Source: Photobacterium lucens (lineage in GTDB: Bacteria > Pseudomonadota > Gammaproteobacteria > Enterobacterales > Vibrionaceae). From it: a stretch of 64,000 nucleotides of DNA. Shown here one piece after another: positions 44,905 to 55,795 of the stretch. The stretch is from the NCBI RefSeq assembly GCF_009873615.1, contig NZ_SSMG01000083.1, positions 1 through 64,000 of the forward strand. The letters run 5' to 3'. The notes below the pieces were generated by a model. That model was not told where the DNA came from and did not search any database. It saw nothing but the letters and a program-made list of their open reading frames with translations. Each line of letters starts with the position of its first letter. Position 1 is the stretch's first letter. Both the position numbers and the translations under genes were made by a program.

Positions 44905-46119
44905 CTAGTGGTTCGCTTGTTGGTAAAGATTAACAATTTCGTTGATTAATTGCAGCCCAAGCTCGGATTTTGCCGCCAGTGGTAAGGCTTTATCTCCGTT
45001 AGGCCAATACAGATGTAGGGCGTTGCTATCGCTGTTAAAGCCTTGTCCTTGAACTGATACATCGTTAGCACAAATCACATCAAGATTTTTATTTGCCAGT
45101 TTGCCACGGGCATATTGCTCCACATTTTGGGTTTCAGCGGCAAAGCCAACCGTAAATGGGCGACTGTCTGTAAGCGCAGCAATGCTTGCCACGATGTCAG
45201 GATTTTTCACAAGTTGAATTACCATCTCATCATGACCATCTTGTTTTTTCATCTTCTGCTCAGCCACGTGAGCTGGACGAAAATCAGCAACAGCCGCACA
45301 AGCAATAAAAATGTGGTTGTTTACCGCATGCTCCAATGCGGCTTGGTGCATCTCTTGGGCGCTTTTAACATCAACGCGATTAACCCCATTGGGTGTCGCT
45401 AAGTTAACAGGGCCACTGATCAGCGTGACATTTGCACCACGTTTAGCGGCAGCTTGAGCTATGGCATAACCCATCTTCCCTGAGCTGTAGTTACTTAAAT
45501 AACGTACCGGATCAATAGCTTCTCGGGTTGGACCTGCCGTCACCACAATGTTTAGATCACTAAGGTCTTGCGGCAGGAAGAAGTCTTCACATAAGTGAAC
45601 GAGTTGCATTGGCTCTAACATGCGGCCAGGACCAACATCACCACAGGCTTGCTCACCGCTTGCAGGTCCCCAAATCTGAAAACCTCGGCGCTTTAACGTA
45701 GCGATATTCTCTTGGGTGGCAATGTTGCGGTACATCTGTTGATTCATCGCAGGTGCTACCGCAATAGGGGCGTCAGTAGCAAGACATAGGGTTGAGAGTA
45801 AGTCGTTACCCATGCCAGCACTCACGCGAGCAATCAAGTCGGCAGTCGCAGGAGCCAGTAAAACAAGATCAGCCCATTTCGCCAGTTCAATATGTCCCAT
45901 TGATGCTTCAGCAGAGGGGTCAAGTAAGCTATCAGCGACAGGGTGACCTGATACAGCTTGCATGGTCAGTGGGGTAATAAATTCTTTGGCTGCCTTGGTC
46001 ATCACGACATGAACCTGTGCACCACGCTCGATTAAACGTCGAGTGAGTTCTGCACATTTGTAAGCAGCGATACCGCCGCTAATGCCGAGAAGGATTTTTT
46101 TTCCTGCCAGTGTTTGCAT
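44905..46119 (-). CDS. coaBC: Bifunctional phosphopantothenoylcysteine decarboxylase/phosphopantothenate-cysteine ligase
   Basis: CoaBC joins cysteine to phosphopantothenate (CTP-dependent, C-terminal half) and decarboxylates the product (FMN-dependent, N-terminal half) in coenzyme A synthesis. The 404-residue protein has [13 protein letters not shown] at the N-terminus, the CoaC active-site PAMNQQMY and [15 protein letters not shown], and the CoaB domain from about residue 190 with [24 protein letters not shown]. It is divergent from radC. Confidence 0.97.
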   Translation of the reverse strand: MQTLAGKKILLGISGGIAAYKCAELTRRLIERGAQVHVVMTKAAKEFITPLTMQAVSGHPVADSLLDPSAEASMGHIELAKWADLVLLAPATADLIARVSAGMGNDLLSTLCLATDAPIAVAPAMNQQMYRNIATQENIATLKRRGFQIWGPASGEQACGDVGPGRMLEPMQLVHLCEDFFLPQDLSDLNIVVTAGPTREAIDPVRYLSNYSSGKMGYAIAQAAAKRGANVTLISGPVNLATPNGVNRVDVKSAQEMHQAALEHAVNNHIFIACAAVADFRPAHVAEQKMKKQDGHDEMVIQLVKNPDIVASIAALTDSRPFTVGFAAETQNVEQYARGKLANKNLDVICANDVSVQGQGFNSDSNALHLYWPNGDKALPLAAKSELGLQLINEIVNLYQQANH

Positions 46120-46353
46120 CAGTCTGCCTGTCTCTTTGGGCTATAAAATTGGCAACAAGATACCATCAAAGTGGTTTGTGATCATCGGTTGGGATCAACT
46201 CTTACGGGGATAGAACATTGTCTGTCTCGCAATTTGAGTACTGTGATTTTTATTGGTTACTTTTGGGCTGTGAAGATTTTCTAAAACCCAATTTATCTTG
46301 GTTGTGAAATTGGTCGTAACTGTTTTGCTTATGACATATCAAAGGGAGAGGTT

Positions 46354-47028
46354 ATGTCACTTAAGCAACTACCAGAGGCTTCACGTCCGCGAGAGAAATT
46401 ATTATCTCATGGCTCAGATGCATTAACGGATGCCGAATTATTAGCCATTTTTTTACGCACTGGTACCCAAGGGATGAATGCGTTGGAGTTAGCCACCCAT
46501 TTGCTTGATGAGTTTGGCTCGTTGCGTTCGCTGTTAGGGGCAGAAAAACAGATATTTTGCCAGATGAAAGGATTGGGACCGGCAAAATTTGCACTTTTGC
46601 AGGCCGTTTTGGCGTTAGGCGAGCGATATTTAGAAGAAACGTTAAAAAAAGATGATGTGCTCACTAGTCCGCAAAATACCCGTCGATATTTGGCGCAAAA
46701 ATTGCGAGATAAACACCGAGAAGCCTTTTATATCCTGTTTCTAGACAACCAACATCGGGTGATCAACGGAGAGATATTATTTGAAGGAACTATCGATTGC
46801 GCGAGCGTTTATCCGCGTGAAGTTGTAAAAAGATCGCTAGAACTTAATGCAGCGGCGCTCATTTTAGCGCATAATCACCCGTCAGGCGTCGCTGAACCTA
46901 GTCAGGCAGACCGTCGAATAACCCGCAAAATCAGCGATTCGCTGGCTTTGGTCGATATTCGTGTTCTTGATCATTTTGTTATTGGTGACGGGGAGATTGT
47001 CTCTTTCGCTGAGCGAGGTTGGCTATAA
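46354..47028 (+). CDS. radC: RadC family JAB1/MPN-domain protein
   Basis: A 224-residue protein with an N-terminal helix-hairpin-helix-like segment ([25 protein letters not shown]) and a C-terminal MPN domain with the metalloprotease-type motif HNHPSG near residues 172-177 and the downstream SQADRRIT. Despite the name, a role in repair is doubtful in E. coli; members are linked to competence and mobile elements. It keeps the conserved place between coaBC and rpmB. GGGAGAGG precedes ATG 46354. Confidence 0.95.
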   Translation: MSLKQLPEASRPREKLLSHGSDALTDAELLAIFLRTGTQGMNALELATHLLDEFGSLRSLLGAEKQIFCQMKGLGPAKFALLQAVLALGERYLEETLKKDDVLTSPQNTRRYLAQKLRDKHREAFYILFLDNQHRVINGEILFEGTIDCASVYPREVVKRSLELNAAALILAHNHPSGVAEPSQADRRITRKISDSLALVDIRVLDHFVIGDGEIVSFAERGWL

Positions 47029-47075
47029 AATAGCCAAAGTTTCGTTAAAAAAGTGAGAAAGAATCTGCTCGGGAC

Positions 47076-47104
47076 TTGAGCAACTGGTTTTGACTTAGTA
47101 TAAT
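47076..47104 (+). promoter_or_regulatory. Sigma-70 promoter for rpmBG
   Basis: TTGAGC (47076-47081), 17 bp, TATAAT (47099-47104), followed by GCGCGACC, a GC-rich discriminator typical of ribosomal genes under stringent control. The start point would be about 90 bp before rpmB. Confidence 0.75.
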
Positions 47105-47201
47105 GCGCGACCTTTGATAGCTGTGGTTATCTGTGAAATATTTTTTTGCAGTGAATTTTCCACAGTAGATATCGAGCTGAAACGATTTGGAGAAGACAGT
47201 A

Positions 47202-47438
47202 ATGTCCCGAGTATGCCAAGTAACTGGTAAGCGTCCTGTAACGGGTAACAACCGTTCACACGCACGTAATGCCACCAAGCGTCGTTTTCTGCCGAACCTG
47301 CAAACTCATCGTTTCTGGGTAGAAAGCGAAAAACGCTTCGTTAAACTACGCCTTTCTGCGAAAGGCATGCGTATCATCGATAAGAAAGGCATTGATGTCG
47401 TTCTTGGTGAAATGCGTGCTCGCGGTGAGAACGTTTAA
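47202..47438 (+). CDS. rpmB: 50S ribosomal protein L28
   Basis: The 78-residue protein begins [17 protein letters not shown] and contains [23 protein letters not shown], as in L28. The start ATG 47202 has GGAGAAGACAG upstream. rpmG follows after 13 bp. Confidence 0.97.
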   Translation: MSRVCQVTGKRPVTGNNRSHARNATKRRFLPNLQTHRFWVESEKRFVKLRLSAKGMRIIDKKGIDVVLGEMRARGENV

Positions 47439-47451
47439 GAGGATTTGAAGA

Positions 47452-47619
47452 ATGGCTAAAGGCATTCGTGAGAAGATCCGTCTAGTATCATCTGCTGGTA
47501 CAGGCCACTTCTACACTACCGACAAGAACAAGCGCAACATGCCAGGCAAATTTGAGATCAAGAAATTTGATCCAGTAGTTCGCCAGCACGTGCTTTACAA
47601 AGAAGCTAAAATCAAGTAA
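47452..47619 (+). CDS. rpmG: 50S ribosomal protein L33
   Basis: A 55-residue protein missed by length cut-offs. It begins [20 protein letters not shown] and includes YTTDKNKRN and [10 protein letters not shown]. There are no cysteines, so this is the zinc-free form of L33. AGAGGA precedes the start. It forms rpmBG with a terminator 22 bp after the stop. Confidence 0.97.
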   Translation: MAKGIREKIRLVSSAGTGHFYTTDKNKRNMPGKFEIKKFDPVVRQHVLYKEAKIK

Positions 47620-47640
47620 TTGGTTTTATCACTCTTTGAT

Positions 47641-47667
47641 AAAAACCCAGCTTCGCTGGGTTTTTTT
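47641..47667 (+). terminator. rpmBG terminator
   Basis: AAAACCCAGC, TTC and GCTGGGTTTT followed by further T residues. Confidence 0.92.
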
Positions 47668-47790
47668 ATATCTGTTATTTTCTAATTTCCCTTCACTGAC
47701 GACTTTTCTGTTAGTTATTTATCAGCCAATGGTGCAATGACTTAACCAGTGTTATCTTTATTCTCATTAAGATAAGACAGGAATGGATGA

Positions 47791-48309
47791 ATGCGCTTAA
47801 CTCGACGTGGCTGGAATAACATCATCATCATTGGGGTGCTGTGCTTTATCGCGATAATTAAATTGCCAGATTTACTTCGCGAACGATTTGCACCTAAAGA
47901 TTCGGTGACGCAGGTTGTTACCGAGCAAGCTAGCAATATCCCTAATACTGTTTTTGTCCTCTCGCCCGATCTTTTGATTCAGCGGGTTGTTTTCCCTTAT
48001 TTCACGCTTAAGCAAAGTAATGGGCAGTGGCAAAGCTCGTCTAACTTATCGATTTCAGCCAGTGAATTAGTACAACGTTGGCAACATCTACAAGGCACTG
48101 TGGTGGATGAAGCAACAATATCAAAGTTGAGTTTACAGCTACCACCACCGCAAACCGTGGAAGTGTGGGGGAAGCAGCAAGCAGAGCCTATTCGATTAAC
48201 AGTATATACTTTGCCTAAGTTTTGGCTGTTTAATAATGGTCAACATTGGGTCGCTGTGTCGGTTGCTGCCGATTATCTGTTCCCGACATCTTTATCAAAT
48301 AACAAATAA
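47791..48309 (+). CDS. Membrane-anchored protein of unknown function upstream of mutM
   Basis: A 172-residue protein I cannot name. A basic N-terminus and one membrane span (about residues 10-27) are followed by a periplasmic domain of about 140 residues rich in glutamine and hydrophobic strands (VFVLSPDLLIQRVVFPYF, VEVWGKQQAEPIRLTVY). No catalytic motif is visible. It ends 13 bp before mutM and probably shares its transcript. Confidence 0.65.
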   Translation: MRLTRRGWNNIIIIGVLCFIAIIKLPDLLRERFAPKDSVTQVVTEQASNIPNTVFVLSPDLLIQRVVFPYFTLKQSNGQWQSSSNLSISASELVQRWQHLQGTVVDEATISKLSLQLPPPQTVEVWGKQQAEPIRLTVYTLPKFWLFNNGQHWVAVSVAADYLFPTSLSNNK

Positions 48310-48322
48310 AACGAGATGAGTC

Positions 48323-49132
48323 ATGCCTGAATTACCTGAAGTGGAAGTGAGCCGAATGGGGATCTCTCCTCATGTCGTTGATCAAACTGTCAAAGAAATC
48401 ATTATTCGTAACCCTCGACTGCGCTGGCCTATCCCTGACGCCATCAAAGCGATTGAGGGACAAGTGATCCGCAGGGTAACTCGAAGAGCTAAATACTTGC
48501 TGTTAGAAACCGATGCTGGCTATGCCATTGTGCATTTAGGCATGTCTGGCAGTTTACGTGTTTTGCCCGTTGGAACTCCAGTTGAAAAGCATGATCATGT
48601 TGATTTGGTGCTAACTAGTGGCGAAGTACTGCGTTATAACGATCCTAGGCGCTTTGGTGCGTGGTTATGGGAAGAGAAAGGGGTAACACACCCTGTGCTT
48701 GAGAAAATGGGTCCAGAGCCGCTGAGTGACGAATTTAACGAGGAATATTTGCATCAAAAAGCTCAAGGGAAACGTACCGCAATAAAACAATTTATTATGG
48801 ATAATCATGTGGTTGTTGGTGTTGGTAATATTTATGCCAATGAATCTTTGTTTGCCGCAGGTATTCACCCTAAACGTGCGGCTGGAAAAATCTCACTTGC
48901 TCGTATGACTAAGCTGGTAGCAGAGATCAAATCGGTATTAGCGTTTGCCATTCAACAGGGTGGTACGACATTAAAAGATTTTAAAAACGCAGACGGAAAA
49001 CCTGGCTATTTTGCACAAGAGCTGCAGGTGTATGGTCAAGCCGGTAAACCTTGTCCAAAGTGTGGTAAGCCATTAAGTGAGGCTAAAATCGGTCAACGTG
49101 CGACAGTGTTTTGTGCTGATTGCCAGAAGTAG
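48323..49132 (+). CDS. mutM: Formamidopyrimidine-DNA glycosylase MutM (Fpg)
   Basis: MutM removes 8-oxoguanine and ring-opened purines and cuts the abasic site. The 269-residue protein has the essential N-terminal PELPE with catalytic Pro1 and Glu2, the lysine in [16 protein letters not shown] of the helix-two-turn-helix and the C-terminal zinc finger [20 protein letters not shown], then CADC. All catalytic residues are present. Confidence 0.97.
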   Translation: MPELPEVEVSRMGISPHVVDQTVKEIIIRNPRLRWPIPDAIKAIEGQVIRRVTRRAKYLLLETDAGYAIVHLGMSGSLRVLPVGTPVEKHDHVDLVLTSGEVLRYNDPRRFGAWLWEEKGVTHPVLEKMGPEPLSDEFNEEYLHQKAQGKRTAIKQFIMDNHVVVGVGNIYANESLFAAGIHPKRAAGKISLARMTKLVAEIKSVLAFAIQQGGTTLKDFKNADGKPGYFAQELQVYGQAGKPCPKCGKPLSEAKIGQRATVFCADCQK

Positions 49133-49273
49133 GTTCGATTTTAGTTAACCTAACCATCATATTTATTGAGTCGGTTTGCTTAGGATTTCCCTTCGTTGAT
49201 TGAGCTAAAATGTTATTATGCTCGCAGTTTTCAGGTTGAGTAACGCTGCATGATGCGTTATTGAGGATAAAGT

Positions 49274-50278
49274 ATGAAATATCTTGTTACCGGCGTCGCT
49301 GGTTTTATTGGTAGCGCAGTGACAGAGCGTTTATGTGCTCAAGGCCATCAAGTGGTCGGTATCGATAATCTTAACGATTACTATGACGTCTCACTCAAGC
49401 AAGCACGTTTAGCCCGTATTGCTCATCCTAACTTTACCTTCATTGGATTAGATTTAGCCGATCGTGACGGTATTGCAAATCTATTTGCCGAACAGCAATT
49501 TAACCGTGTTATCCATCTAGCGGCACAAGCGGGTGTGCGTTACTCAATTGATAATCCACTGGCGTACGCTGATAGTAATTTGGTTGGACATCTAACGATT
49601 TTAGAAGGTTGCCGTCATAACAAGGTTGAGCATCTTGTTTATGCCTCTTCAAGCTCAGTATATGGCTTAAATCATAAGACGCCATTTAATACGGCAGATA
49701 GCGTTGATCACCCAATATCTTTGTATGCAGCGACGAAGAAATCCAATGAGTTAATGGCACATACCTATTCGCACCTTTATGGCGTACCAACCACAGGCCT
49801 ACGTTTCTTTACCGTTTATGGCCCATGGGGACGTCCAGATATGGCATTGTTTAAATTCACCAATGCAATCATGGAAGGGAAAGAGATTGATGTGTACAAC
49901 CATGGCGATATGCGTCGTGATTTTACTTATATCGATGATATTGTTGAAGGTGTAATCCGTATTCAGGATGTGATCCCGCAGCCTAATGCTGATTGGACGG
50001 TAGAAGCCGGCTCACCAGCGACCAGTTCAGCACCTTATCGAGTGTATAACATTGGTCACGGTAGTCCTGTAAAGCTGATGGATTACATTGAAGCGCTAGA
50101 AGAAGTGCTAGGTATGGAAGCGAAGAAAAACTTCATGGACATGCAGCCGGGTGATGTTTACATGACGTACGCAGATACAGAAGATTTATTTAAAGCAACG
50201 GGTTATAAGCCTGAAGTGAAAGTCAAAGAAGGTGTAAAAGCCTTTGTTGATTGGTATCGTGAGTATTATCAAAAGTAA
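49274..50278 (+). CDS. NAD-dependent sugar-nucleotide epimerase (UDP-glucuronate 4-epimerase type)
   Basis: A 334-residue short-chain dehydrogenase/epimerase. It has the NAD motif GVAGFIGSAV, the substrate serine stretch YASSSSVYGLN and the catalytic YAATKKSNE, plus FTVYGPWGRPDMALFKF and NHGDMRRDFTYIDDI, which are typical of enzymes interconverting UDP-glucuronate and UDP-galacturonate. It stands at the edge of the LPS region and probably supplies an acidic sugar for core or surface polysaccharide. The exact substrate is inferred from family resemblance. Confidence 0.85.
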   Translation: MKYLVTGVAGFIGSAVTERLCAQGHQVVGIDNLNDYYDVSLKQARLARIAHPNFTFIGLDLADRDGIANLFAEQQFNRVIHLAAQAGVRYSIDNPLAYADSNLVGHLTILEGCRHNKVEHLVYASSSSVYGLNHKTPFNTADSVDHPISLYAATKKSNELMAHTYSHLYGVPTTGLRFFTVYGPWGRPDMALFKFTNAIMEGKEIDVYNHGDMRRDFTYIDDIVEGVIRIQDVIPQPNADWTVEAGSPATSSAPYRVYNIGHGSPVKLMDYIEALEEVLGMEAKKNFMDMQPGDVYMTYADTEDLFKATGYKPEVKVKEGVKAFVDWYREYYQK

Positions 50279-50279
50279 T

Positions 50280-50305
50280 AAAAAGGCCTAATCTTAGGCC
50301 TTTTT
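50280..50305. terminator. Bidirectional terminator between the epimerase and a glycosyltransferase
   Basis: AAAAAGGCCTAA and TTAGGCCTTTTT nearly abut, between converging genes, overlapping the last codons of the minus-strand glycosyltransferase. Confidence 0.88.
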
Positions 50306-51100
50306 ATTTATTCCGTTATCACAATAAATTTTTCCATCTTCTTGCTTTTGTTTAAAAAGATTGAATGCGTGGGGGTTGGGTGCATTTTCTTTGTGATCAA
50401 GATGGTACTGACAACAACGCCCAAGAGATCCATGTGACGTCAATCCTATTTGTTCTAGGCGCCACAGTAGATCGGTATCTTCATATCCCCAGCCTTCAAA
50501 GTCTTCATCAAGACCATTAACTTTTAATAAAGAATCTAAACTCATCGCAATATTTGAGCCAAAAATCGTTAAATCTGGTTTTAATCTATTGATAAATGGA
50601 AGAATAAAGTCAGGATATCGGAGAGCTTGCTCTGGCTTAGATACTCGTTCTTTTAAGGATTGTGATAGCAACCAAAAACCGTTAAATAAACGGGATGGCG
50701 TTAAGCTGTCATTGCGAAAACAATTTGATAAGTAAGGTTTTAGATATACACGTATACCTACAGTATAATGCTTAGGTGATGCAAATTTACGATGATCAGC
50801 AACGAAATAAGGTGAAGGAATACAGTCGTTATCGGTAAAAACAATATGATCAGCAGTGCTTGATTTGATTGCTTTATTGAGAATTGCAGCACGTCTGAAT
50901 CCTAAATCTTCATGCCAAATATGACGTATAGTCAAATTTGTCTGAGAGTATTTTTGGATTAAGTCTGCAACTTCATGTGTTGAACCATCGTCAGCAATAC
51001 ATAAAGAGAAGTCATTATCTAATTGATTTAGATAACCATTTAAAACGAGCTCTAGATCACGTACGTTATTGTATGCGCTCATAATAACTTCTATTTTCAT
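50294..51100 (-). CDS. Family 2 glycosyltransferase with C-terminal galactosyltransferase-type segment
   Basis: A 268-residue GT-A fold enzyme. The N-terminal IEVIMSAYNNVRDLELVLNGYL, CIADDGS and DHIVFTDNDCIPSP (DxD metal site near residues 92-94) belong to family 2. The later NGLDEDFEGWGYEDTDLLWRLE matches the galactosyltransferase C-terminal segment. It probably adds a core or surface sugar; donor and acceptor are unknown. The gene and its 240-bp upstream region are visibly more AT-rich than their neighbours, in keeping with the variable outer-core part of LPS loci. Confidence 0.8.
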   Translation of the reverse strand: MKIEVIMSAYNNVRDLELVLNGYLNQLDNDFSLCIADDGSTHEVADLIQKYSQTNLTIRHIWHEDLGFRRAAILNKAIKSSTADHIVFTDNDCIPSPYFVADHRKFASPKHYTVGIRVYLKPYLSNCFRNDSLTPSRLFNGFWLLSQSLKERVSKPEQALRYPDFILPFINRLKPDLTIFGSNIAMSLDSLLKVNGLDEDFEGWGYEDTDLLWRLEQIGLTSHGSLGRCCQYHLDHKENAPNPHAFNLFKQKQEDGKIYCDNGINKKA

Positions 51101-51314
51101 ATATTATATCAATGACCTTAGTTAGGCTTACTGTTTCGTTGCATAAATGAACGGTGGATTCTATCAAAATAAATCGAAGACAGTAAGATAGATACTTTTA
51201 TATAGTATAAAAATTACAATGGCTAAAGCTTATAGCTATTATTGATATAAAGTTAAGTTACACTTAATATCTTATTTTATTGTAAATAAAGCCAATTTTG
51301 GGCTTTAAGTGATT

Positions 51315-51338
51315 AAAGGCGCGCTTAGCGCCTTTTTA
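51315..51338 (-). terminator. coaD terminator
   Basis: AAAGGCGC and GCGCCTTT with a five-base loop and A/T runs on both sides, just past the coaD stop. Confidence 0.82.
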
Positions 51339-51342
51339 ATAT

Positions 51343-52610
<1,268 letters not shown>

Positions 52611-52617
52611 TGTTTTC

Positions 52618-53676
52618 TCACTGTGATTGAGTCAAAGTTGCTGAGTCGATGATGGTATCAAGTTGCGTGATCACATCATCAACGGAAATCGCAGTCATAA
52701 TATCACGGCCTTTTATTCGAGCACCCCAAGGAAGCTCTGAGACGAGTTTACCGTAATGTTTTTCTGCAAATTGTTGATACACACTCACCACATTTTGTTG
52801 GCTAAGGTAAGGTCCTGTGCGTGTTGGATTACTGTGCCCGTATAAACCGATCACTGGTGTGCCTTGTGTTGTGGCTAAATGGGCTGGGCCTGAGTCAGGT
52901 GCAATAACTACGGTTGCGCATTTTAGCAGTGCAGTTAACTGGATCAGGCTTGTTTTACCAATAAGGTTAGTAATAGGGTGATGACAATGTTGTATGATCG
53001 ATTCACCCAACGCTTGCTCACGTTGCGTCGGTGAGCCACATAAGATCACCTTTAATCCCTTCTCAACGGCATGATCGGCAACGGCAGCATAGCGTTCAGT
53101 CAGCCAGTTTCGCTCATCCTTACTGGCTGCTGGTGAGATGATCAATGTCGGTTTATTGATATGTTGCTGCGCAAAGGCAATGTCTTCACTCGATAGTGGG
53201 ATATGCCAATGTGGTTCAGTAAATGGTACGCCAAGGTAGCGTGCAAACTCAGCAAAATTATCAAGTACATGGAGAGCATTGGTTTGCGGTAGTTTTTTAT
53301 TGGTAAATAGCCATTGGCCTTCTTTGGCTCTTTGACGTGAAAAACCCACTTTATAGCGTGCTTTAATGCCTAAAGATAACAGGCTTGCACGCAGTGCGAC
53401 TTGCATATCGAGTAGGGCATCAAACTTTTGATCTTTCAAAGTATGCCAAACCGTTTTGATCCCTTGCCAGCCTGCTTTTTTATCAAAACTAACCACCTTG
53501 ATATTAGGCAGTGTACTTACAAGCTGAGCTTCTGTTTTGCCTACCACCCATGTAATACTGGTTTCGGGCCAATGTTTTTGGATGGCTTGTACTACAGCGA
53601 TCGCATGACAAACATCGCCAATGGCTGATAGGCGTAAAATACAGATGGATTGAGGCGCAGTAGTAAACAAAGCCAT
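52618..53676 (-). CDS. opsX: Family 9 glycosyltransferase, OpsX/WaaC-type heptosyltransferase I
   Basis: A 352-residue GT-B fold enzyme with the heptosyltransferase opening ICILRLSAIGDVCHAIAVVQAIQ and the C-terminal nucleotide site CATVVIAPDSGPAHLATTQGTPVIGLYG. The very N-terminus MALFTTAPQS resembles Haemophilus OpsX, which adds the first heptose to Kdo, and the divergent pairing with kdkA is the same as in Haemophilus. Haemophilus OpsX acts on phosphorylated Kdo, which fits that pairing. Confidence 0.82.
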   Translation of the reverse strand: MALFTTAPQSICILRLSAIGDVCHAIAVVQAIQKHWPETSITWVVGKTEAQLVSTLPNIKVVSFDKKAGWQGIKTVWHTLKDQKFDALLDMQVALRASLLSLGIKARYKVGFSRQRAKEGQWLFTNKKLPQTNALHVLDNFAEFARYLGVPFTEPHWHIPLSSEDIAFAQQHINKPTLIISPAASKDERNWLTERYAAVADHAVEKGLKVILCGSPTQREQALGESIIQHCHHPITNLIGKTSLIQLTALLKCATVVIAPDSGPAHLATTQGTPVIGLYGHSNPTRTGPYLSQQNVVSVYQQFAEKHYGKLVSELPWGARIKGRDIMTAISVDDVITQLDTIIDSATLTQSQ

Positions 53677-53765
53677 AGTGATACCTAATAAAAAGTTGTC
53701 AGCGAATTATGCAGTTAGTGCTGGTAATTGTAAAATAAACCAAAATAGACAGGAGAAAGACAGCA

Positions 53766-54476
53766 GTGCAGAAAATTAGCCATGAACAGCAAATGATATG
53801 GTTTGATGACAACTATTTAACTGTCGATCCGCATTGTTGCTTCGATATTGATTTTTGGCGTCAACAAAATGCAATTGTCGGCTCGGCACAAGGGCGAGGC
53901 ACCACTTGGTTTGTTGCTGGCGATAAGATGGAAATGGCATTACGTCATTACCGTCGTGGTGGCTTGTTTGGTAAGCTGGTGAGTGATAGCTATTGGTTTA
54001 CTGGTTGGGAGAAGACCCGCAGTTATGCTGAATTAATGCTGTTAAAAGTATTACGAGAAGAGGGAGTCAATGTTCCTCGTCCTGTTGCGGCAAAAGCAGA
54101 AAAGAAAGGCTGTGTTTATCGTGCCGATATTTTGGTTGAGAAAATTCCTCATAGTCGCGATCTCGTTGCGTTACTTATCGAATCCTCTTTGCCAAGTTCG
54201 GTTTGGCATCAAATTGGCGTCATGATCCGTAAAATGCATGACTTGCAGGTTTGTCACACAGACTTAAATGCCCACAACATCTTGCTTGATATGGATCAGC
54301 AAGTTTGGCTGATTGATTTTGATAAGTGTTACCAGCAATCGGGAGATAGTTGGAAAAAAGACAATCTCGCCCGCTTAGAGCGCTCATTTATCAAAGAAGT
54401 AAAGAAGCGCAATATTCAATGGCAGCCACAAGACTGGCAAGCGCTATGCGATGGCTATCGAGGTGATAGTCAGTGA
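53766..54476 (+). CDS. kdkA: 3-deoxy-D-manno-octulosonic acid kinase KdkA
   Basis: KdkA phosphorylates the single Kdo residue on lipid A. The 236-residue protein kinase-like enzyme has GRGTTWFVAGDKMEMALRHYRRGGL (ATP-binding lysine/arginine region), HDLQVCHTDLNAHNILLD with the catalytic aspartate and asparagine, and VWLIDFDKCY (metal-binding aspartate). Its presence predicts a mono-Kdo, phosphorylated inner core as in Vibrio and Haemophilus. Confidence 0.93.
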   Translation: MQKISHEQQMIWFDDNYLTVDPHCCFDIDFWRQQNAIVGSAQGRGTTWFVAGDKMEMALRHYRRGGLFGKLVSDSYWFTGWEKTRSYAELMLLKVLREEGVNVPRPVAAKAEKKGCVYRADILVEKIPHSRDLVALLIESSLPSSVWHQIGVMIRKMHDLQVCHTDLNAHNILLDMDQQVWLIDFDKCYQQSGDSWKKDNLARLERSFIKEVKKRNIQWQPQDWQALCDGYRGDSQ

Positions 54477-54483
54477 TAAAACG

Positions 54484-54508
54484 AGCGATGAGAATTGATC
54501 TCATCGCT
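54484..54508. terminator. Hairpin between kdkA and waaA
   Basis: Perfect ten-base arms AGCGATGAGA and TCTCATCGCT with a five-base loop, between converging genes. No T-run on either side, so probably Rho-assisted. Confidence 0.6.
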
Positions 54509-54514
54509 ACGTAT

Positions 54515-55795
54515 TTAATGTAGGTAGTTGGTAATACTATCAATGGTACGTTGTACAGCGCCTTGATTTTGTTCTACCACTTTTTTACCGTTTTCTCCCA
54601 TCACTTGCTGACGTTCTGGGTTATTAAATAGGGCTATCACTTGCTTGGCTAACTCAGTGCTATCTTGGCAGAGCTCAATGGCATTCGCTTGAAGTAATTG
54701 CTCTGTAATATCTATAAAGTTGTAGTAGCTAGGGCCTGTTATAGCAGGTTTTCCTACGGCTGCAGGTTCGAGCAGGTTATGTCCACCGACTTTATCTCCG
54801 ATCAAACTGCCTCCCATAAACGTTACATCACTGCTAGCCAACAGTAAGAGCATTTCACCCATAGTATCGGCCAAATAGACTTGGCTCTGTGGTGAAAATG
54901 GCTCTTTATCTGTACGGCGATGAACGGATAACTGAAACTGCTCTTTCGCCATTATTTCAACATCATTGAAGCGTTCAGGGTGGCGAGGAACGATGATGAG
55001 TAATGCATTTTCGTTGTGCTGCAATATGGTTTTAAACGCACTAAAGACTTGCTCATCTTCACCTTTATGAGTGCTCGCTGCGATCAACACTGGGCGCGTT
55101 TGACCTAGTTGAGATCGCAGTTGTGTCGCATGCTCGAAAACCGTAGGTGCGATAGTAAGATCGTATTTAATCGATCCAGTTACCGTAACCTTCTCTTTGG
55201 TCGCACCAATATCGATAAAACGTTGTGCATCGTCCTGATGAAGACAAAGAATGCTATCAACGTTTTTGAGCAGAGGCTTGGTAAAAAATGTCGCTGATTG
55301 GTAACGCTTTGCCGAGCGCTCAGATAAGCGAGCATTGGTGATCACAATTGGAATGTGCTGTTTTTTAACGGTTGCTAGCGTGTTGAGCCATAGCTCTTTT
55401 TCAACAATCAACATCAGCTTGGGGTTTACTGCGTTTAGAAAACCTTGTACACACCAAGCAAAATCAATTGGCATGTAGCGGTGCTCGACCAAATCGCCTA
55501 ACTTAGCTATTTGCTCTGCACCTGTGCTGGTGGTGGTCGTAACCACGATGGCTTGTGTTGGATATTGCTCTTTTAGCGCTTTGATAAGAGGGGTGATCGC
55601 AATAGATTCTCCAACCGATGCGGCATGGATCCAAATAGGACTTTTACCATTAATGGCTGGCGTAAAACCAAAATGCTCTTTCCAACGTTCGCCAAAACGA
55701 GGCTTCCCCGGCTTGTGTTTGTATAGCCCAAACAGAAGTAACGGGGAAACGAAAGCAAGCAGTAGGGTGTAAACGATTCTAAGTAACATATTCAC
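54515..55795 (-). CDS. waaA: Kdo transferase WaaA (KdtA)
   Basis: WaaA transfers Kdo from CMP-Kdo to lipid IVA at the inner membrane. The 426-residue GT-B enzyme has an N-terminal membrane anchor (about residues 4-22), IWIHAASVGESIAITPLI with the catalytic glutamate, VVTTTTSTGAEQ, VIAASTHKGEDEQV and GGSLIGDKVGGHNLLEPAA. A GTG at 55795 and an ATG at 55789 are both possible starts; waaF ends directly in front of the GTG. It is the last gene of the hldD-to-waaA minus-strand run. Confidence 0.95.
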   Translation of the reverse strand: MNMLLRIVYTLLLAFVSPLLLFGLYKHKPGKPRFGERWKEHFGFTPAINGKSPIWIHAASVGESIAITPLIKALKEQYPTQAIVVTTTTSTGAEQIAKLGDLVEHRYMPIDFAWCVQGFLNAVNPKLMLIVEKELWLNTLATVKKQHIPIVITNARLSERSAKRYQSATFFTKPLLKNVDSILCLHQDDAQRFIDIGATKEKVTVTGSIKYDLTIAPTVFEHATQLRSQLGQTRPVLIAASTHKGEDEQVFSAFKTILQHNENALLIIVPRHPERFNDVEIMAKEQFQLSVHRRTDKEPFSPQSQVYLADTMGEMLLLLASSDVTFMGGSLIGDKVGGHNLLEPAAVGKPAITGPSYYNFIDITEQLLQANAIELCQDSTELAKQVIALFNNPERQQVMGENGKKVVEQNQGAVQRTIDSITNYLH

